Shown here piece after piece: positions 44,428 through 53,901 of a DNA stretch of 64,000 nucleotides. The stretch lies in contig NZ_JAQSVC010000007.1 of NCBI RefSeq assembly GCF_029603165.1, positions 206,989 through 270,988 on the forward strand, given 5' to 3'. This DNA is from Galbibacter pacificus. Its GTDB lineage: Bacteria; Bacteroidota; Bacteroidia; Flavobacteriales; Flavobacteriaceae. The notes below the pieces were generated by a model that saw only the letters and a list, made by a program, of their open reading frames with translations, was not told the origin of the DNA and did not search any database. The first letter of the stretch is position 1. Every line of letters starts with the position of its first letter. A program made the position numbers and the translations under genes.

Positions 44428-46185
44428 TTAACTTACCAATGCTTCATTTATTAAAGAAATTCCATCGTCTATTAAGTGTCCAACCTTGGGCTTATACTGC
44501 TTTACGGTTTCAAGGTGGGCTATAATTTCTTCGGCAAAATCACTATCGCCATTGGTCTTGGCAAGTTCGTATAGCTCAACGGAAAGTAGCCAGTCTTCAG
44601 GATAATGGGTTTGTATTTCCTCAAAAACTTTATGTCTAGAAATGGTCCTGTTTTTTCCTTCCCTATATTCCCGTACCTGATTGTACAGAAGTTCGAGCTT
44701 TTGGGTGCGTTCGCTTTTTTTAGATTTGATGGTGTTTTCGGATGGTACATGGGTAATAAGGTCAAAGCTATTTACATCGGCAGGGCCACTGTATGCCGAA
44801 ATAACTTCTTTACCAACGGCAAGATGATAAATTCCCCATTCTGGTTGAAACAAAATAATGTCTTTGTGCTTAACGGTACATCGATTGATGCTGATTAAAA
44901 TTATTTTGCCCATTAAATTCCGGGTTCCGGTAATAATGGTCCCATTGACGGTTATATCGCCCTCAAATTCCAATAAAACTTCATGACCTTCGTAAATATG
45001 GTAGGCTTTTAAGTCGCGGGGGCTCATGTCCTCAATGGCCAGGTTGATGCCCTTTAGTTTGCCTATGGGGCTCCCAAACCCTTCACGGTGCTTTTTTGTG
45101 CTGTGGCCAACCAATTCTTTGTCCCTGTACGAAAGTGCCGTGTTTCCTTTTGTTTGAAAATAAATTGGTTTTCCATCATTCTCGATGGTTTCTGTAAATA
45201 CGCCCGATACTTGAATTCCGGTACTAAGTTCAATGGTTCCCAATGCTTGCGAAGCAATAAGCTTTTCAAGTCCTTTCAGGCCTCCTTTGCGCAATGACAT
45301 TGTATTGGCAAATTCTTCTAAAATTAAACTGAGGTGTGCAAAATCGGGGGTAACAAATAATTGTGGTTGCGGTTTTGTAATATCGAAATCCTGATAAGCA
45401 GCCTCAAGCGTATATGGTATTTTTTTTACCTCATTAGTCATGCACCATTTGCTTTCTCCAATAGAAGATAACAAGCCGGCTCCGTATATCTTTGGGTTTT
45501 CCGGTGTTTCAATGAGGCCATATTCAACGGTCCACCAATGAAGGTTTCTAATCAGGGACATCTCGCTTGGTGTGCCCATGTTTTGCTGGAGTTCGTCAAC
45601 CTTCTTTTCGGCTGCCGTTATTTCTTCTTCCGGGGTATTGTCGACTTCTTTGATGATTGATAAATGGCGGATGGCTTCATACATTTCGTAATCCTTGGCG
45701 CTGGAAATGGCCTTGCAGCCAATTTCGCCAAAACGCCTTAAATATTCGGCATATTCGGGATTGGCAATAATGGGGGCATGGCCCGCGCCTTCGTGAATTA
45801 TATCGGGAGCCGGAGTGTATTCAATATTTTCCAGCTGGCGTATATCCGAAGCAATTACCAAAACGTTGTATGCTTGAAATTCCATAAAGGCATTTGGCGG
45901 GATAAAGCCGTCTACGGCAACAGCAGCCCAGCCAATATCTTTTAAAATCCGGTTCATGCCGTACATACTGGGGATATGGTTGATGGAAATCCCGGTTTTT
46001 TTAAGCCCTTCGGTATATGAGGTATGTGCAACCTTGCTCAGGTAATCTACATTTTTTCGCATGACATACCTCCATACTGCTTGGTTAATGGGGGTATAAT
46101 CATTGTAGTTTTGAGGTTTTATAAATTGCTTTAAATGTTTGGGAAGCCTATCCAGTAATGGGTTGCTTTTGTATCCGGTGTCCAT
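44428..46185 (-). CDS. Aromatic amino acid hydroxylase (phenylalanine 4-monooxygenase type), long form
   Basis: The 585-residue protein has the pterin-dependent hydroxylase core at about 30-330. The iron ligands are visible: His131 and His136 in PDIIHEGAGHAPI and Glu221 in LHWWTVEYGLI. It should hydroxylate Phe (possibly Trp) with tetrahydropterin and oxygen. Typical bacterial enzymes are about 260-300 residues; this one has a further 250 or so C-terminal residues (GKPIYFQTKGNTALSYRDK onward) that match no domain I recognise. The iron motif reads HEGAGH where most enzymes have HE-L/F-x-GH. Neighbours (hutU, two genes upstream on the same strand) suggest amino acid breakdown. Confidence 0.88.
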   Translation of the reverse strand: MDTGYKSNPLLDRLPKHLKQFIKPQNYNDYTPINQAVWRYVMRKNVDYLSKVAHTSYTEGLKKTGISINHIPSMYGMNRILKDIGWAAVAVDGFIPPNAFMEFQAYNVLVIASDIRQLENIEYTPAPDIIHEGAGHAPIIANPEYAEYLRRFGEIGCKAISSAKDYEMYEAIRHLSIIKEVDNTPEEEITAAEKKVDELQQNMGTPSEMSLIRNLHWWTVEYGLIETPENPKIYGAGLLSSIGESKWCMTNEVKKIPYTLEAAYQDFDITKPQPQLFVTPDFAHLSLILEEFANTMSLRKGGLKGLEKLIASQALGTIELSTGIQVSGVFTETIENDGKPIYFQTKGNTALSYRDKELVGHSTKKHREGFGSPIGKLKGINLAIEDMSPRDLKAYHIYEGHEVLLEFEGDITVNGTIITGTRNLMGKIILISINRCTVKHKDIILFQPEWGIYHLAVGKEVISAYSGPADVNSFDLITHVPSENTIKSKKSERTQKLELLYNQVREYREGKNRTISRHKVFEEIQTHYPEDWLLSVELYELAKTNGDSDFAEEIIAHLETVKQYKPKVGHLIDDGISLINEALVS

Positions 46186-46265
46186 ATTTTTTAGTGTTTT
46201 GAGGAATTAAAGTTACAAAACCTAACGAAAACGTTTTCTTAAAATCTTATAAAATGAGCTTCAAT

Positions 46266-46290
46266 AAAAAAAGCCGCATAAAAATGCGGC
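46266..46290 (-). terminator. Terminator after the DUF4136 gene
   Basis: GCCGCAT (46273-46279), loop AAAA, and ATGCGGC (46284-46290); on the minus strand the stem is followed by a T run. It lies 27 bp past the DUF4136 stop and separates it from the hydroxylase gene. Confidence 0.85.
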
Positions 46291-46316
46291 CTGTAATTAT
46301 TTTGCAAAATTTGTTT

Positions 46317-46874
46317 TTAGTTTTCTACACTTGCCACTTGTGTGGTTACGGGAGGAAATTGTGCTAAAATTTCTTTTACAAATTCATTGATGCGTTCTTC
46401 TTTTTTAGCCATATTTCCATTGGTTACCAAATAACCTGTGCCTTTTCCCTGCCAAACCAATTCTTTTTTGCCGGCATCGATTAGGTCAATATAAAGTGAG
46501 CCTTCGGTTTCGGTGGAAACAGAGTTATAGCCACCTCCCCAATAGGGGTAACCGTACCAGCCCCATCCCCAGCCAACATTATTGTATACGCTAACGCGGT
46601 CTACTTCTTTTGTGAAGATGCTTACCAAAATGTCTGGATTTTCAGACAAGCGGTAACCCCGCGATTGTAATTCGTACTGGATAGAGCGTAAAATTCGTTT
46701 TTTATCTAGATCAGAAATTTCAGCTTTATCGATTCCGGGCTTATAAAACGCAAAGGTTTTATACTTCCCAAAATCAACTTGTCTGTCATAATCTGTTGCT
46801 ACACGTACAGAAGTACAGGCACCTACAAGGATTGCAAGGAGCATTATTCCGGAAAATAGTTTAATTGTTTTCAT
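46317..46874 (-). CDS. DUF4136-domain lipoprotein
   Basis: The 185-residue protein has a lipoprotein signal with Cys20 (LAILVGACTSVRV) and a DUF4136 domain: YDRQVDFGKYKTFAFYKPG ... RILRSIQYELQSRGYRLSENPDILVSIFTKEVDRV and SLYIDLIDAGKKELVWQGKGTGYL. A Gly/Trp/Tyr-rich loop (WGWGWYGYPYWGGGYN) is typical. Function is unknown; it is an envelope protein. It starts 20 bp after the hutU stop, so it may be read from the hutU promoter, and a terminator follows. Confidence 0.88.
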   Translation of the reverse strand: MKTIKLFSGIMLLAILVGACTSVRVATDYDRQVDFGKYKTFAFYKPGIDKAEISDLDKKRILRSIQYELQSRGYRLSENPDILVSIFTKEVDRVSVYNNVGWGWGWYGYPYWGGGYNSVSTETEGSLYIDLIDAGKKELVWQGKGTGYLVTNGNMAKKEERINEFVKEILAQFPPVTTQVASVEN

Positions 46875-46894
46875 CTGCTTTGGATTTTTTCAGT

Positions 46895-48889
46895 TTATTT
46901 TAACAGGTCTTCATCTACAAAATGAGGCAATGTTACTTTTAAGTTCGGTTCAATTTCCATTGCACGCTTAATGGCAAAAACAGCTTCTTGGTTTCTGGCC
47001 CAGCTTCTTCTGGCAATACCATTGTTTACGTCCCAAAATAACATTGATTGCAAACGTTTATCTGCTTCTTTAGTACCATCAAGAACCATACCAAAACCTC
47101 CATTTATAACTTCTCCCCAGCCTACGCCACCGCCATTATGGATGCTTACCCAGCTAGCGCCCCTAAAACTGTCGCCAATAACGTTGTGTATGGCCATGTC
47201 TGCCGTAAAACGGGAACCATCGTAAATATTGGAAGTTTCCCTAAAAGGGGAGTCCGTTCCGCTTACATCATGGTGGTCCCTTCCTAAAATTACAAAACCT
47301 ATTTTATTTTCGGCAATTGCTTTGTTGAAAGCTGCGGCTATTTTTATTCTTCCTTCGGCATCGGCATACAAAATACGGGCTTGAGAGCCAACGACCAATT
47401 TGTTTTTTTGGGCTGCTTTAATCCATTGTATGTTGTCCTGAAGTTGCTGTTGTATTTCTTTTGGGGAATTTTTTTTCATTTCCTCTAGGATGTCGCAGGC
47501 AATGGCATCGGTTTTTTTAAGATCTTCGGGGTTGCCGCTTGCACAAACCCAACGGAAAGGCCCGAAGCCAAAATCGAAACACATGGGCCCCATAATGTCT
47601 TGTACATAACTCGGGTATTTAAAATCGATGTTGTTTTTTGCCATTACATCGGCGCCTGCCCTGGAAGCTTCCAATAAAAATGCATTTCCGTAGTCAAAAA
47701 AATAGGTTCCTTTTTGGGTATGCCTGTTAATGGCTTTGGCGTGTCTCCTTAAACTTTCCCGAACTTTTTCCTTAAACGTTTTGGCATCTTCGGCCATTAA
47801 TCGTTGGGCTTCTTTAAAAGTAACGCCTACTGGGTAATAGCCGCCGGCCCATGGGTTGTGAAGCGAAGTTTGATCGGAACCCAAATCGATTTTAATGTTT
47901 TCTACGTCAAATTTTTCCCATACATCAACAATATTTCCGTGGTACGCAATAGAAACGGTTTCTTTTTCTTTTTGAGCCTTTTTTACACGTGTTACAAGTT
48001 CGTCCAGGTTGGCGATAACTTCGTCTACCCAACCTTGAGAATGCCTTGTTTCTATGGCTTTCGGGTTTACTTCGGCACAAACGGTAATACAGCCGGCTAT
48101 GTTTCCTGCTTTTGGTTGCGCACCGCTCATTCCGCCAAGTCCCGAGGTAACAAAGATATTCCCGTTAGGGTTTTTGTTTATTTTTCTAAAACCGTTTAAT
48201 ACCGTAATTGTTGTTCCGTGCACAATGCCTTGTGGGCCTATGTACATATAGCTTCCTGCTGTCATTTGTCCGTATTGGGTAACGCCCAGGGCATTGAATT
48301 TTTCCCAATCGTCTTGTTTGGAGTAGTTTGGAATCATCATTCCATTGGTAACAACAACTCTTGGTGCATTTTTATGCGAAGGAAACAAACCTAACGGATG
48401 ACCACTGTACATAACCAAAGTCTGCTCATCGTTCATTTCAGAAAGATATTTCATGGTAAGCCTGTATTGTGCCCAGTTTTGAAATACGGCCCCATTACCA
48501 CCATAAGTGATTAACTCATGCGGGTGCTGGGCAACTTTGGGATCCAAATTGTTCATAATCATTAGCATAATAGCGGCCGCATGCCTTGATTTTGCCGGAT
48601 AAGCATCAATGGGCCTTGCGTACATGGGGTAATCTGGCCTTAGCCGGTACATATATATTCTACCATATGTTTCGAGTTCTTCCTTGAATTCTTGGATTAA
48701 CTCGGCATGTAAACTTTTATCAAAATAACGGAGCGCATTTTTTATGGCCAGCTTCTTTTCATCATCGGTTAAAATTTCCTTTCGTTTTGGGGCGTGGTTT
48801 ACCAATGGATCGTAATCCTTTTTTTTAGGAAGTATCTCGGGTATCCCTTCTTGTATTTGTGATGCGAAACTGTATTCTGTGTCAATCAT
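46895..48889 (-). CDS. hutU: Urocanate hydratase
   Basis: The 664-residue protein matches urocanase over its length: ITYGGNGAVFQNWAQYRLTMKYLSEM, GQMTAGSYMYIGPQGIVHGTT, FVTSGLGGMSGAQPKA (NAD-binding) and FGFGPFRWVCASGNPEDL near the catalytic Cys. It converts urocanate to 4-imidazolone-5-propionate in histidine breakdown, using tightly bound NAD+. It is the long form seen in Bacteroidota (usual proteobacterial enzymes are about 560). hutH, hutI and hutG are not in the window, so the pathway genes are dispersed. A small DUF5522 gene lies 66 bp upstream on the same strand. Confidence 0.96.
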   Translation of the reverse strand: MIDTEYSFASQIQEGIPEILPKKKDYDPLVNHAPKRKEILTDDEKKLAIKNALRYFDKSLHAELIQEFKEELETYGRIYMYRLRPDYPMYARPIDAYPAKSRHAAAIMLMIMNNLDPKVAQHPHELITYGGNGAVFQNWAQYRLTMKYLSEMNDEQTLVMYSGHPLGLFPSHKNAPRVVVTNGMMIPNYSKQDDWEKFNALGVTQYGQMTAGSYMYIGPQGIVHGTTITVLNGFRKINKNPNGNIFVTSGLGGMSGAQPKAGNIAGCITVCAEVNPKAIETRHSQGWVDEVIANLDELVTRVKKAQKEKETVSIAYHGNIVDVWEKFDVENIKIDLGSDQTSLHNPWAGGYYPVGVTFKEAQRLMAEDAKTFKEKVRESLRRHAKAINRHTQKGTYFFDYGNAFLLEASRAGADVMAKNNIDFKYPSYVQDIMGPMCFDFGFGPFRWVCASGNPEDLKKTDAIACDILEEMKKNSPKEIQQQLQDNIQWIKAAQKNKLVVGSQARILYADAEGRIKIAAAFNKAIAENKIGFVILGRDHHDVSGTDSPFRETSNIYDGSRFTADMAIHNVIGDSFRGASWVSIHNGGGVGWGEVINGGFGMVLDGTKEADKRLQSMLFWDVNNGIARRSWARNQEAVFAIKRAMEIEPNLKVTLPHFVDEDLLK

Positions 48890-48955
48890 TTTTTGGTGTT
48901 TTTCAAAGGTTTAGGGGTAAACTTTGTACTTGATTTAAATTTTTTATATCCTGCC

Positions 48956-49126
<171 letters not shown>

Positions 49127-49219
49127 CTATTTAGATTATGCTATCTTTACAAAGATAAAGGAATTGACTGTATAAAGAATTCTAAACAAATCTTAATTTT
49201 AAAAACGCTTTCCGTTATT

Positions 49220-49546
49220 TTGATTCTCATATTCAAATATATTTTCCCAAAACGTTATGTAGGCCTTACATTATGGCCATTAATTATCCTCAAGGACGGC
49301 TCTTTAAAAAAAGATGCTGTTTTGATAAACCACGAACGTATACATTTAAAACAACAAGTAGAGTTGTTGATACTTCCTTTTTATTTGCTGTATTTAATGG
49401 AATGGCTTATCGGACTTTGCTATTATGGTAATTTTGTTGAAGCATATAGAAATATTAGCTTCGAGAAAGAAGCCTATCAAAAACGAGTGGAATTTAAATT
49501 ATTTGAAAGAACGCCCGCGTTGGCATTTTTTAAAATATGTTTTTAA
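49220..49546 (+). CDS. Membrane-associated protein of unknown function with HExxH-like motif
   Basis: This roughly 108-residue product is not assigned to a named family. It contains IFPKRYVGLTLWPLIILKDGSLKKDAVLINHERIHLKQQVELLILPFYLLYLMEWLIGL: a conserved-looking HERIH, which fits the zinc-protease HExxH pattern, next to one or two membrane helices. The frame is open back to 49031, but that part overlaps the divergent DUF5522 gene and a near -7 element (TATCTTTA at about 49142). A start near the TTG at 49220 is preferred but uncertain, since no in-frame ATG occurs before the motif. Confidence 0.55.
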   Translation: MILIFKYIFPKRYVGLTLWPLIILKDGSLKKDAVLINHERIHLKQQVELLILPFYLLYLMEWLIGLCYYGNFVEAYRNISFEKEAYQKRVEFKLFERTPALAFFKICF

Positions 49547-49606
49547 CCATTTTTAACTTACGGCTGACTTTTTTTGCCAAAAAGGCACCAAAACTATCAT
49601 AAGCCA

Positions 49607-49614
49607 TATCTTTG
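49607..49614 (+). promoter_or_regulatory. -7 element TATCTTTG overlapping the proposed start of the desulfhydrase gene
   Basis: An exact TAnnTTTG match whose last three bases are the TTG at 49612 proposed as start codon. If it is used, translation must begin downstream. Confidence 0.4.
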
Positions 49615-50535
49615 CCCATTGAAAAATACACATTGGCTTTGCACAATCAGGAAATACATATACCGGCAATAGAGAAGGCTTCCGTTAGGGTATTTATAAA
49701 ACGGGAAGATCGTATCCATCCTTTTGTTTCGGGTAATAAATTTAGAAAACTAAAGTACAATTTACTGGAAGCCCAAAAGCTTGAGCAAGATACCTTGTTA
49801 ACTTTTGGCGGTGCTTTTTCCAACCACATTGCGGCAACAGCTTACGCGGGTTTTGAAAAAGGGCTGAAAACCATTGGGGTTATCCGTGGGGAAGAACTGG
49901 AAAGCTCGGTTTCAAAAAATCCTACCTTGTTATTTGCACGGGAACACGGTATGGAGTTTAAGTTTATTAGCAGGGCAGATTACAGGAAAAAAGATACTTC
50001 GGCATATATAAACATACTAAAAGAAGAATTTGGCACGTTCTACCTAATCCCTGAAGGCGGTACCAATACATTGGCGGTAAAAGGATGCGAGGAAATTTTA
50101 ACCCAAGACGATGCACGGTTTGATTACATATGTACGGCTGTTGGAACGGGCGGCACTATTTCAGGTTTGATAAATTGTTCACAACTCCGTCAACAAGTTT
50201 TAGGATTTCCTGCCCTTAAAGGGGATTTTTTGAAATCAGAAATTCATAAATTTGCCCATAAGGATAACTGGAAGCTAATTGCCGATTATCATTTCGGGGG
50301 ATATGCCAAGATAAACAGGGATTTAATAAATTTTATAAACCTTTTTAAGGGGCAGACAGATATTTCCTTAGACCCGGTTTATACCGGAAAAATGATGTTC
50401 GGGATCGTCGATTTAATCCAAAAGGGATATTTTGATGAAAACACCAGCATTTTGGCGGTTCATACAGGAGGTCTGCAAGGAATTGCAGGAATGAACCAAT
50501 ATTTAAAACAAAAGAATTTACCATTGATAAAATGA
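49612..50535 (+). CDS. D-cysteine desulfhydrase / ACC deaminase-family PLP enzyme
   Basis: The product (up to 307 residues) is a fold-type II PLP enzyme: SGNKFRKLKYNL carries the PLP-binding Lys, TFGGAFSNHIAATAYAG the substrate-binding SNH segment, and TAVGTGGTISGL the phosphate-binding loop. The family splits D-cysteine to pyruvate, sulfide and ammonia, or opens aminocyclopropane carboxylate; the two cannot be told apart here. The TTG at 49612 overlaps a likely -7 element, so a later start, perhaps the TTG at 49633, is possible. Its stop overlaps the next start by 4 bp. Confidence 0.85.
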   Translation: MPIEKYTLALHNQEIHIPAIEKASVRVFIKREDRIHPFVSGNKFRKLKYNLLEAQKLEQDTLLTFGGAFSNHIAATAYAGFEKGLKTIGVIRGEELESSVSKNPTLLFAREHGMEFKFISRADYRKKDTSAYINILKEEFGTFYLIPEGGTNTLAVKGCEEILTQDDARFDYICTAVGTGGTISGLINCSQLRQQVLGFPALKGDFLKSEIHKFAHKDNWKLIADYHFGGYAKINRDLINFINLFKGQTDISLDPVYTGKMMFGIVDLIQKGYFDENTSILAVHTGGLQGIAGMNQYLKQKNLPLIK

Positions 50536-51341
50536 TTGTTAAACGTATTATTGTTGCTTTTCTTGTATTGTTTTTAGTGAGTTGCGGTGCTAAAAAGAAG
50601 GCAACTTCAACTAAAAAAAATAACAGGGGCCATTCTACAACAAAAACAGACACTAGAAACGGTAACGCTAGCAGCCAAAATACCGAAACCCTGGAGTCTA
50701 CTTCCAGAACTACCGTTTACACAGCAACCGTAGAAGATTACATAGATGTTTATAGCCCGATAGCCATGCGCCAAATGCAAAATTATGGTATTCCGGCAAG
50801 TATTATTTTGGCACAGGGAATCTTGGAAAGTGGAGCAGGAAAAGGAGAGCTGGTAAGGAAAGCCAACAACCATTTCGGAATTAAATGCCATGCAGGATGG
50901 AACGGGGAACGTGCCTATCATGACGACGATGCCAAAGGGGAATGCTTTAGAAAATACAAATACCCGGAATATTCTTATCAGGATCATTCAGAATTTTTAA
51001 CCACCCGAAGCCGGTACAATTTTTTGTTCAGCTTGGATAAAGACGATTACAAAGGCTGGGCAAAAGGACTGCGGTCGGCAGGATATGCTACCGATAGGCG
51101 TTATCCGCAGAAATTGATAAGCCTTATTGAAAAATATCAATTATATGAATACGATGCGGCAGTTTTGGGTGTAGCGCCCGAAAGTATTGGCCGCATTGCA
51201 GACAATACATATGTGGTTTCTAAAGGAGATACCTTGTATTCCATTTCAAAACGGCATAATATTTCGGTTGACGATCTAAAGAAGAAAAACGGCTTAAAAG
51301 ATAATAATATCAAAATAGGACAAGTATTATACTTAAACTAA
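50532..51341 (+). CDS. Glucosaminidase-LysM lipoprotein
   Basis: The 269-residue protein has a lipoprotein signal ([14 protein letters not shown], Cys18), a low-complexity Ser/Thr/Asn linker, a glucosaminidase domain (about 68-205; [32 protein letters not shown], with the catalytic Glu in ILESGAG) and a C-terminal LysM domain ([30 protein letters not shown]) that binds peptidoglycan. It should cleave the glycan backbone of the cell wall. ATGA overlap with the desulfhydrase gene and a 10-bp gap to hemL make this a three-gene operon. Confidence 0.92.
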   Translation: MIVKRIIVAFLVLFLVSCGAKKKATSTKKNNRGHSTTKTDTRNGNASSQNTETLESTSRTTVYTATVEDYIDVYSPIAMRQMQNYGIPASIILAQGILESGAGKGELVRKANNHFGIKCHAGWNGERAYHDDDAKGECFRKYKYPEYSYQDHSEFLTTRSRYNFLFSLDKDDYKGWAKGLRSAGYATDRRYPQKLISLIEKYQLYEYDAAVLGVAPESIGRIADNTYVVSKGDTLYSISKRHNISVDDLKKKNGLKDNNIKIGQVLYLN

Positions 51342-51351
51342 AATAGAGAAC

Positions 51352-52635
51352 ATGTTATATAAAAGAAGTAGTGCACTTTTTGCTGAAGCTAAAAATTATA
51401 TTCCGGGAGGCGTAAATTCTCCGGTAAGGGCTTTTAATGCTGTTGGGGGCGATCCCATTTTTGTAAAGCAGGCAAAAGGCGCATACCTATATGATGAAGA
51501 TGGAAATAAATTGATAGATTATATTGCCTCTTGGGGGCCAATGATTCTCGGACATGCTTTTCAACCCGTAGTAAATGTAGTTATAGAAAAAACCACTCTG
51601 GGAACTTCTTTTGGAATGCCAACGCTTATAGAAACAGAAATAGCCAAGCTGGCGGTTTCCATGGTGCCCAATGTGGATAAAATCCGTTTTGTAAATAGTG
51701 GTACAGAAGCTTGTATGAGCGCCGTTAGGCTGGCAAGGGGATATACTGGAAAAGACAAGATTATTAAATTTGCAGGCTGTTACCACGGACATTCCGATTC
51801 TTTTTTAATCCAAGCGGGAAGCGGGGCCGTTACTTTTGGTAGCCCAAACAGTCCCGGGGTTACACAAGGAACCGCAAAAGACACCTTATTGGCCAATTAC
51901 AACGACCTTAAAAGTGTGGAAGCCTTAATTCAAGCCAATAAAAACGAAATAGCAGCCATAATTATAGAACCCGTGGCCGGAAATATGGGCTGTATTGTTC
52001 CTCAAAAAGGATTTTTAGAAGGCTTGCGTTCTCTTTGCGATGCCAATAACATGCTCCTTATTTTTGATGAGGTCATGACAGGTTTTCGTTTAGCGCAAGG
52101 AGGCGCTCAGGAATTGTTGGGCATAAAGGCAGACATTGTAACCTTTGGTAAGGTAATAGGCGGTGGGCTTCCCGTAGGGGCATTTGCCGCCCGTAATGAA
52201 ATTATGGAACATCTCGCACCTTTGGGCCCCGTGTACCAAGCGGGTACTTTAAGTGGAAATCCCTTGGCGATGGCCGCCGGACTTACCATGCTGCAATACT
52301 TAAACCAGCATGAAGAAGTGTTTAAAAGTTTAGCCGATAAAACATCGTATTTGCACCAAGGGCTGGAAAAAGCACTCGAAGAGACCAATATTACCTATAC
52401 CATCAATAAGTTGGGCTCTATGATTTCGGTGCATTTTACAGATGAAGTATACGATTTTGAAACTTCGGCTAAAGGGAATAACGAAACATTTAAAAAGTTT
52501 TTTCATGGAATGCTCAACGAAGGTATTTACCTTCCGCCAAGTGCTTTTGAAAGTTGGTTTTTAAACAATGCCCTTACTTATGAAGACTTGGACAAGACCA
52601 TTGAAGCGGCTTCCAAAGTGGTAAAAACCCTATAA
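51352..52635 (+). CDS. hemL: Glutamate-1-semialdehyde 2,1-aminomutase
   Basis: The 427-residue protein is a class III PLP aminotransferase: [18 protein letters not shown] (family start), [19 protein letters not shown], the metal-binding-like [12 protein letters not shown] and the PLP Lys in [16 protein letters not shown]. It converts glutamate-1-semialdehyde to 5-aminolevulinate for haem synthesis. Length is normal. It is the last gene of the operon and is followed by a strong terminator. Confidence 0.97.
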   Translation: MLYKRSSALFAEAKNYIPGGVNSPVRAFNAVGGDPIFVKQAKGAYLYDEDGNKLIDYIASWGPMILGHAFQPVVNVVIEKTTLGTSFGMPTLIETEIAKLAVSMVPNVDKIRFVNSGTEACMSAVRLARGYTGKDKIIKFAGCYHGHSDSFLIQAGSGAVTFGSPNSPGVTQGTAKDTLLANYNDLKSVEALIQANKNEIAAIIIEPVAGNMGCIVPQKGFLEGLRSLCDANNMLLIFDEVMTGFRLAQGGAQELLGIKADIVTFGKVIGGGLPVGAFAARNEIMEHLAPLGPVYQAGTLSGNPLAMAAGLTMLQYLNQHEEVFKSLADKTSYLHQGLEKALEETNITYTINKLGSMISVHFTDEVYDFETSAKGNNETFKKFFHGMLNEGIYLPPSAFESWFLNNALTYEDLDKTIEAASKVVKTL

Positions 52636-52676
52636 CCTGATTATAAAACATCAAGGAACAAATACATAAAAAAGCA

Positions 52677-52715
52677 ACAGGCCCCGCAATAAAATGGTAG
52701 CGGGGCCTGTTTTTT
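52677..52715 (+). terminator. Strong terminator after hemL
   Basis: ACAGGCCCCGC (52677-52687) pairs with GCGGGGCCTGT (52700-52710), then TTTTTT. The A run before the stem makes it usable also for the convergent gene ending at 52730. Confidence 0.92.
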
Positions 52716-52729
52716 AAAGTGTGAGGGTT

Positions 52730-53194
52730 TTATCTTCTTTTTCCGTACATTTTCTTGCGGAATTTATGGTGCATTTGTTTTTTAGACTTTTTCCATGATT
52801 CATATTGGTCATTGTCCAAAATTTTCTTCATTTTTCCTTGTACGGCCAATTGCTCGTCCAGTTGTGCATTTAGCATTGCATAGCGCTCGTCTTTTGTAGG
52901 CTTTTCAGCAGTATTCTTTTTGGCTTTCCATGCTTCTATTTTTGCTTTGTGCTTGGTGGCCAGATCTTTGTTCAGGCTCAATACTTCTTTTTGTTGGGCA
53001 TCGGTAAGGTCTAATGCCAAAGCCATTCTTTTAGTTTTTAATTCTGCTATCTGGTCTGGAGTAAGATCGCTGTAAAAGGATTTAAATTTTTCTCTTTTTT
53101 CCGTTCTGTCTTTTCGGTCGCTCTTGTTTTTTTCTTGCGCAAAAGATGTAGCGGTAATCAATACGATCAATAATAAGCTTAGTGTCTTTTTCAT
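52730..53194 (-). CDS. Periplasmic Spy/CpxP-like protein (DUF4890-like)
   Basis: The 154-residue protein has a signal peptide (MKKTLSLLLIVLITATSFAQ) and a basic helical domain with two LTxxQ-type motifs: LTPDQIAELKTKRMALALDLTDAQQKEVLSLNKDLATKH. These motifs mark the Spy/CpxP fold, periplasmic chaperones induced by envelope stress; the flavobacterial version is often annotated DUF4890. The very basic C-terminus (KKSKKQMHHKFRKKMYGKRR) is typical. It stands alone, convergent with hemL. Confidence 0.8.
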   Translation of the reverse strand: MKKTLSLLLIVLITATSFAQEKNKSDRKDRTEKREKFKSFYSDLTPDQIAELKTKRMALALDLTDAQQKEVLSLNKDLATKHKAKIEAWKAKKNTAEKPTKDERYAMLNAQLDEQLAVQGKMKKILDNDQYESWKKSKKQMHHKFRKKMYGKRR

Positions 53195-53397
53195 TTGTTC
53201 ATAATTTTATGATTTCTATACTTATAAGACTTATATTTCGACTTTAGGTTTAATCAACAGTAAATATTTAACAGATTTTTAAATAAAACAATACTTTCTA
53301 TCAGGGAAAAATACCCTTTCTATTTCATGCTTTTACCTCTGGTTTTATGAGGGTTGCTTATGTAGTTTTACATCAATCAAACAAAAAAACTAATATC

Positions 53398-53736
53398 ATG
53401 AGTGCATTATCTTTTAAAATCGACAAAGTAAAGCTGGATACCCAGCAAAAAACAATTTTATGGAACGGAGACCGCATCCCGATTCATGGGCATATGGTCT
53501 GTAGCGGTATGTCTAACCGGTTTATGGTTTATTTCGTGGACAGAAAATATGCTTTTATCCCGTCCATTTATATGCCGCACCAGCGTTTGGTGGTGAAGTT
53601 TGTTTATTTTGAAGAAATACACGATTACTTTTATCTGGCAGACACCAAAGAAACCATTTATGGGTATTACAATACTGAGTGCCCAGAATTAAACTGCATA
53701 ACCGTAAACCAGCCCATTAGGGAATTATGTTATTAA
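53398..53736 (+). CDS. Conserved-looking small protein of unknown function
   Basis: The 112-residue product starts MSALSFKIDKVKLDTQQKTILWNGDRIPIHGHM at the ATG at 53398. The frame is open further upstream to 53347, but that part has no coding character and includes likely promoter DNA. No signal or membrane segment is seen. The body is rich in aromatic residues and beta-strands (RFMVYFVDRKYAFIPSIYMPHQRLVVKFVYFEEIHDYFYLAD). I do not recognise the family. It stands alone between convergent or opposite genes. Confidence 0.55.
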   Translation: MSALSFKIDKVKLDTQQKTILWNGDRIPIHGHMVCSGMSNRFMVYFVDRKYAFIPSIYMPHQRLVVKFVYFEEIHDYFYLADTKETIYGYYNTECPELNCITVNQPIRELCY

Positions 53737-53901
53737 TGCCTCGTTGTGAAGAAAGCCTTCTTGCTGATTATAACCAGTGAGGAGGTTTTTTATCAAATTA
53801 GTCGTTTCTGTATCATCTTTACCATATTTTTTGATGTTAATAGAATTTCTTTTTCAGCTATAGACGACTTCAGAATTTAGGAAAGCAATCCGTAATTATT
53901 T

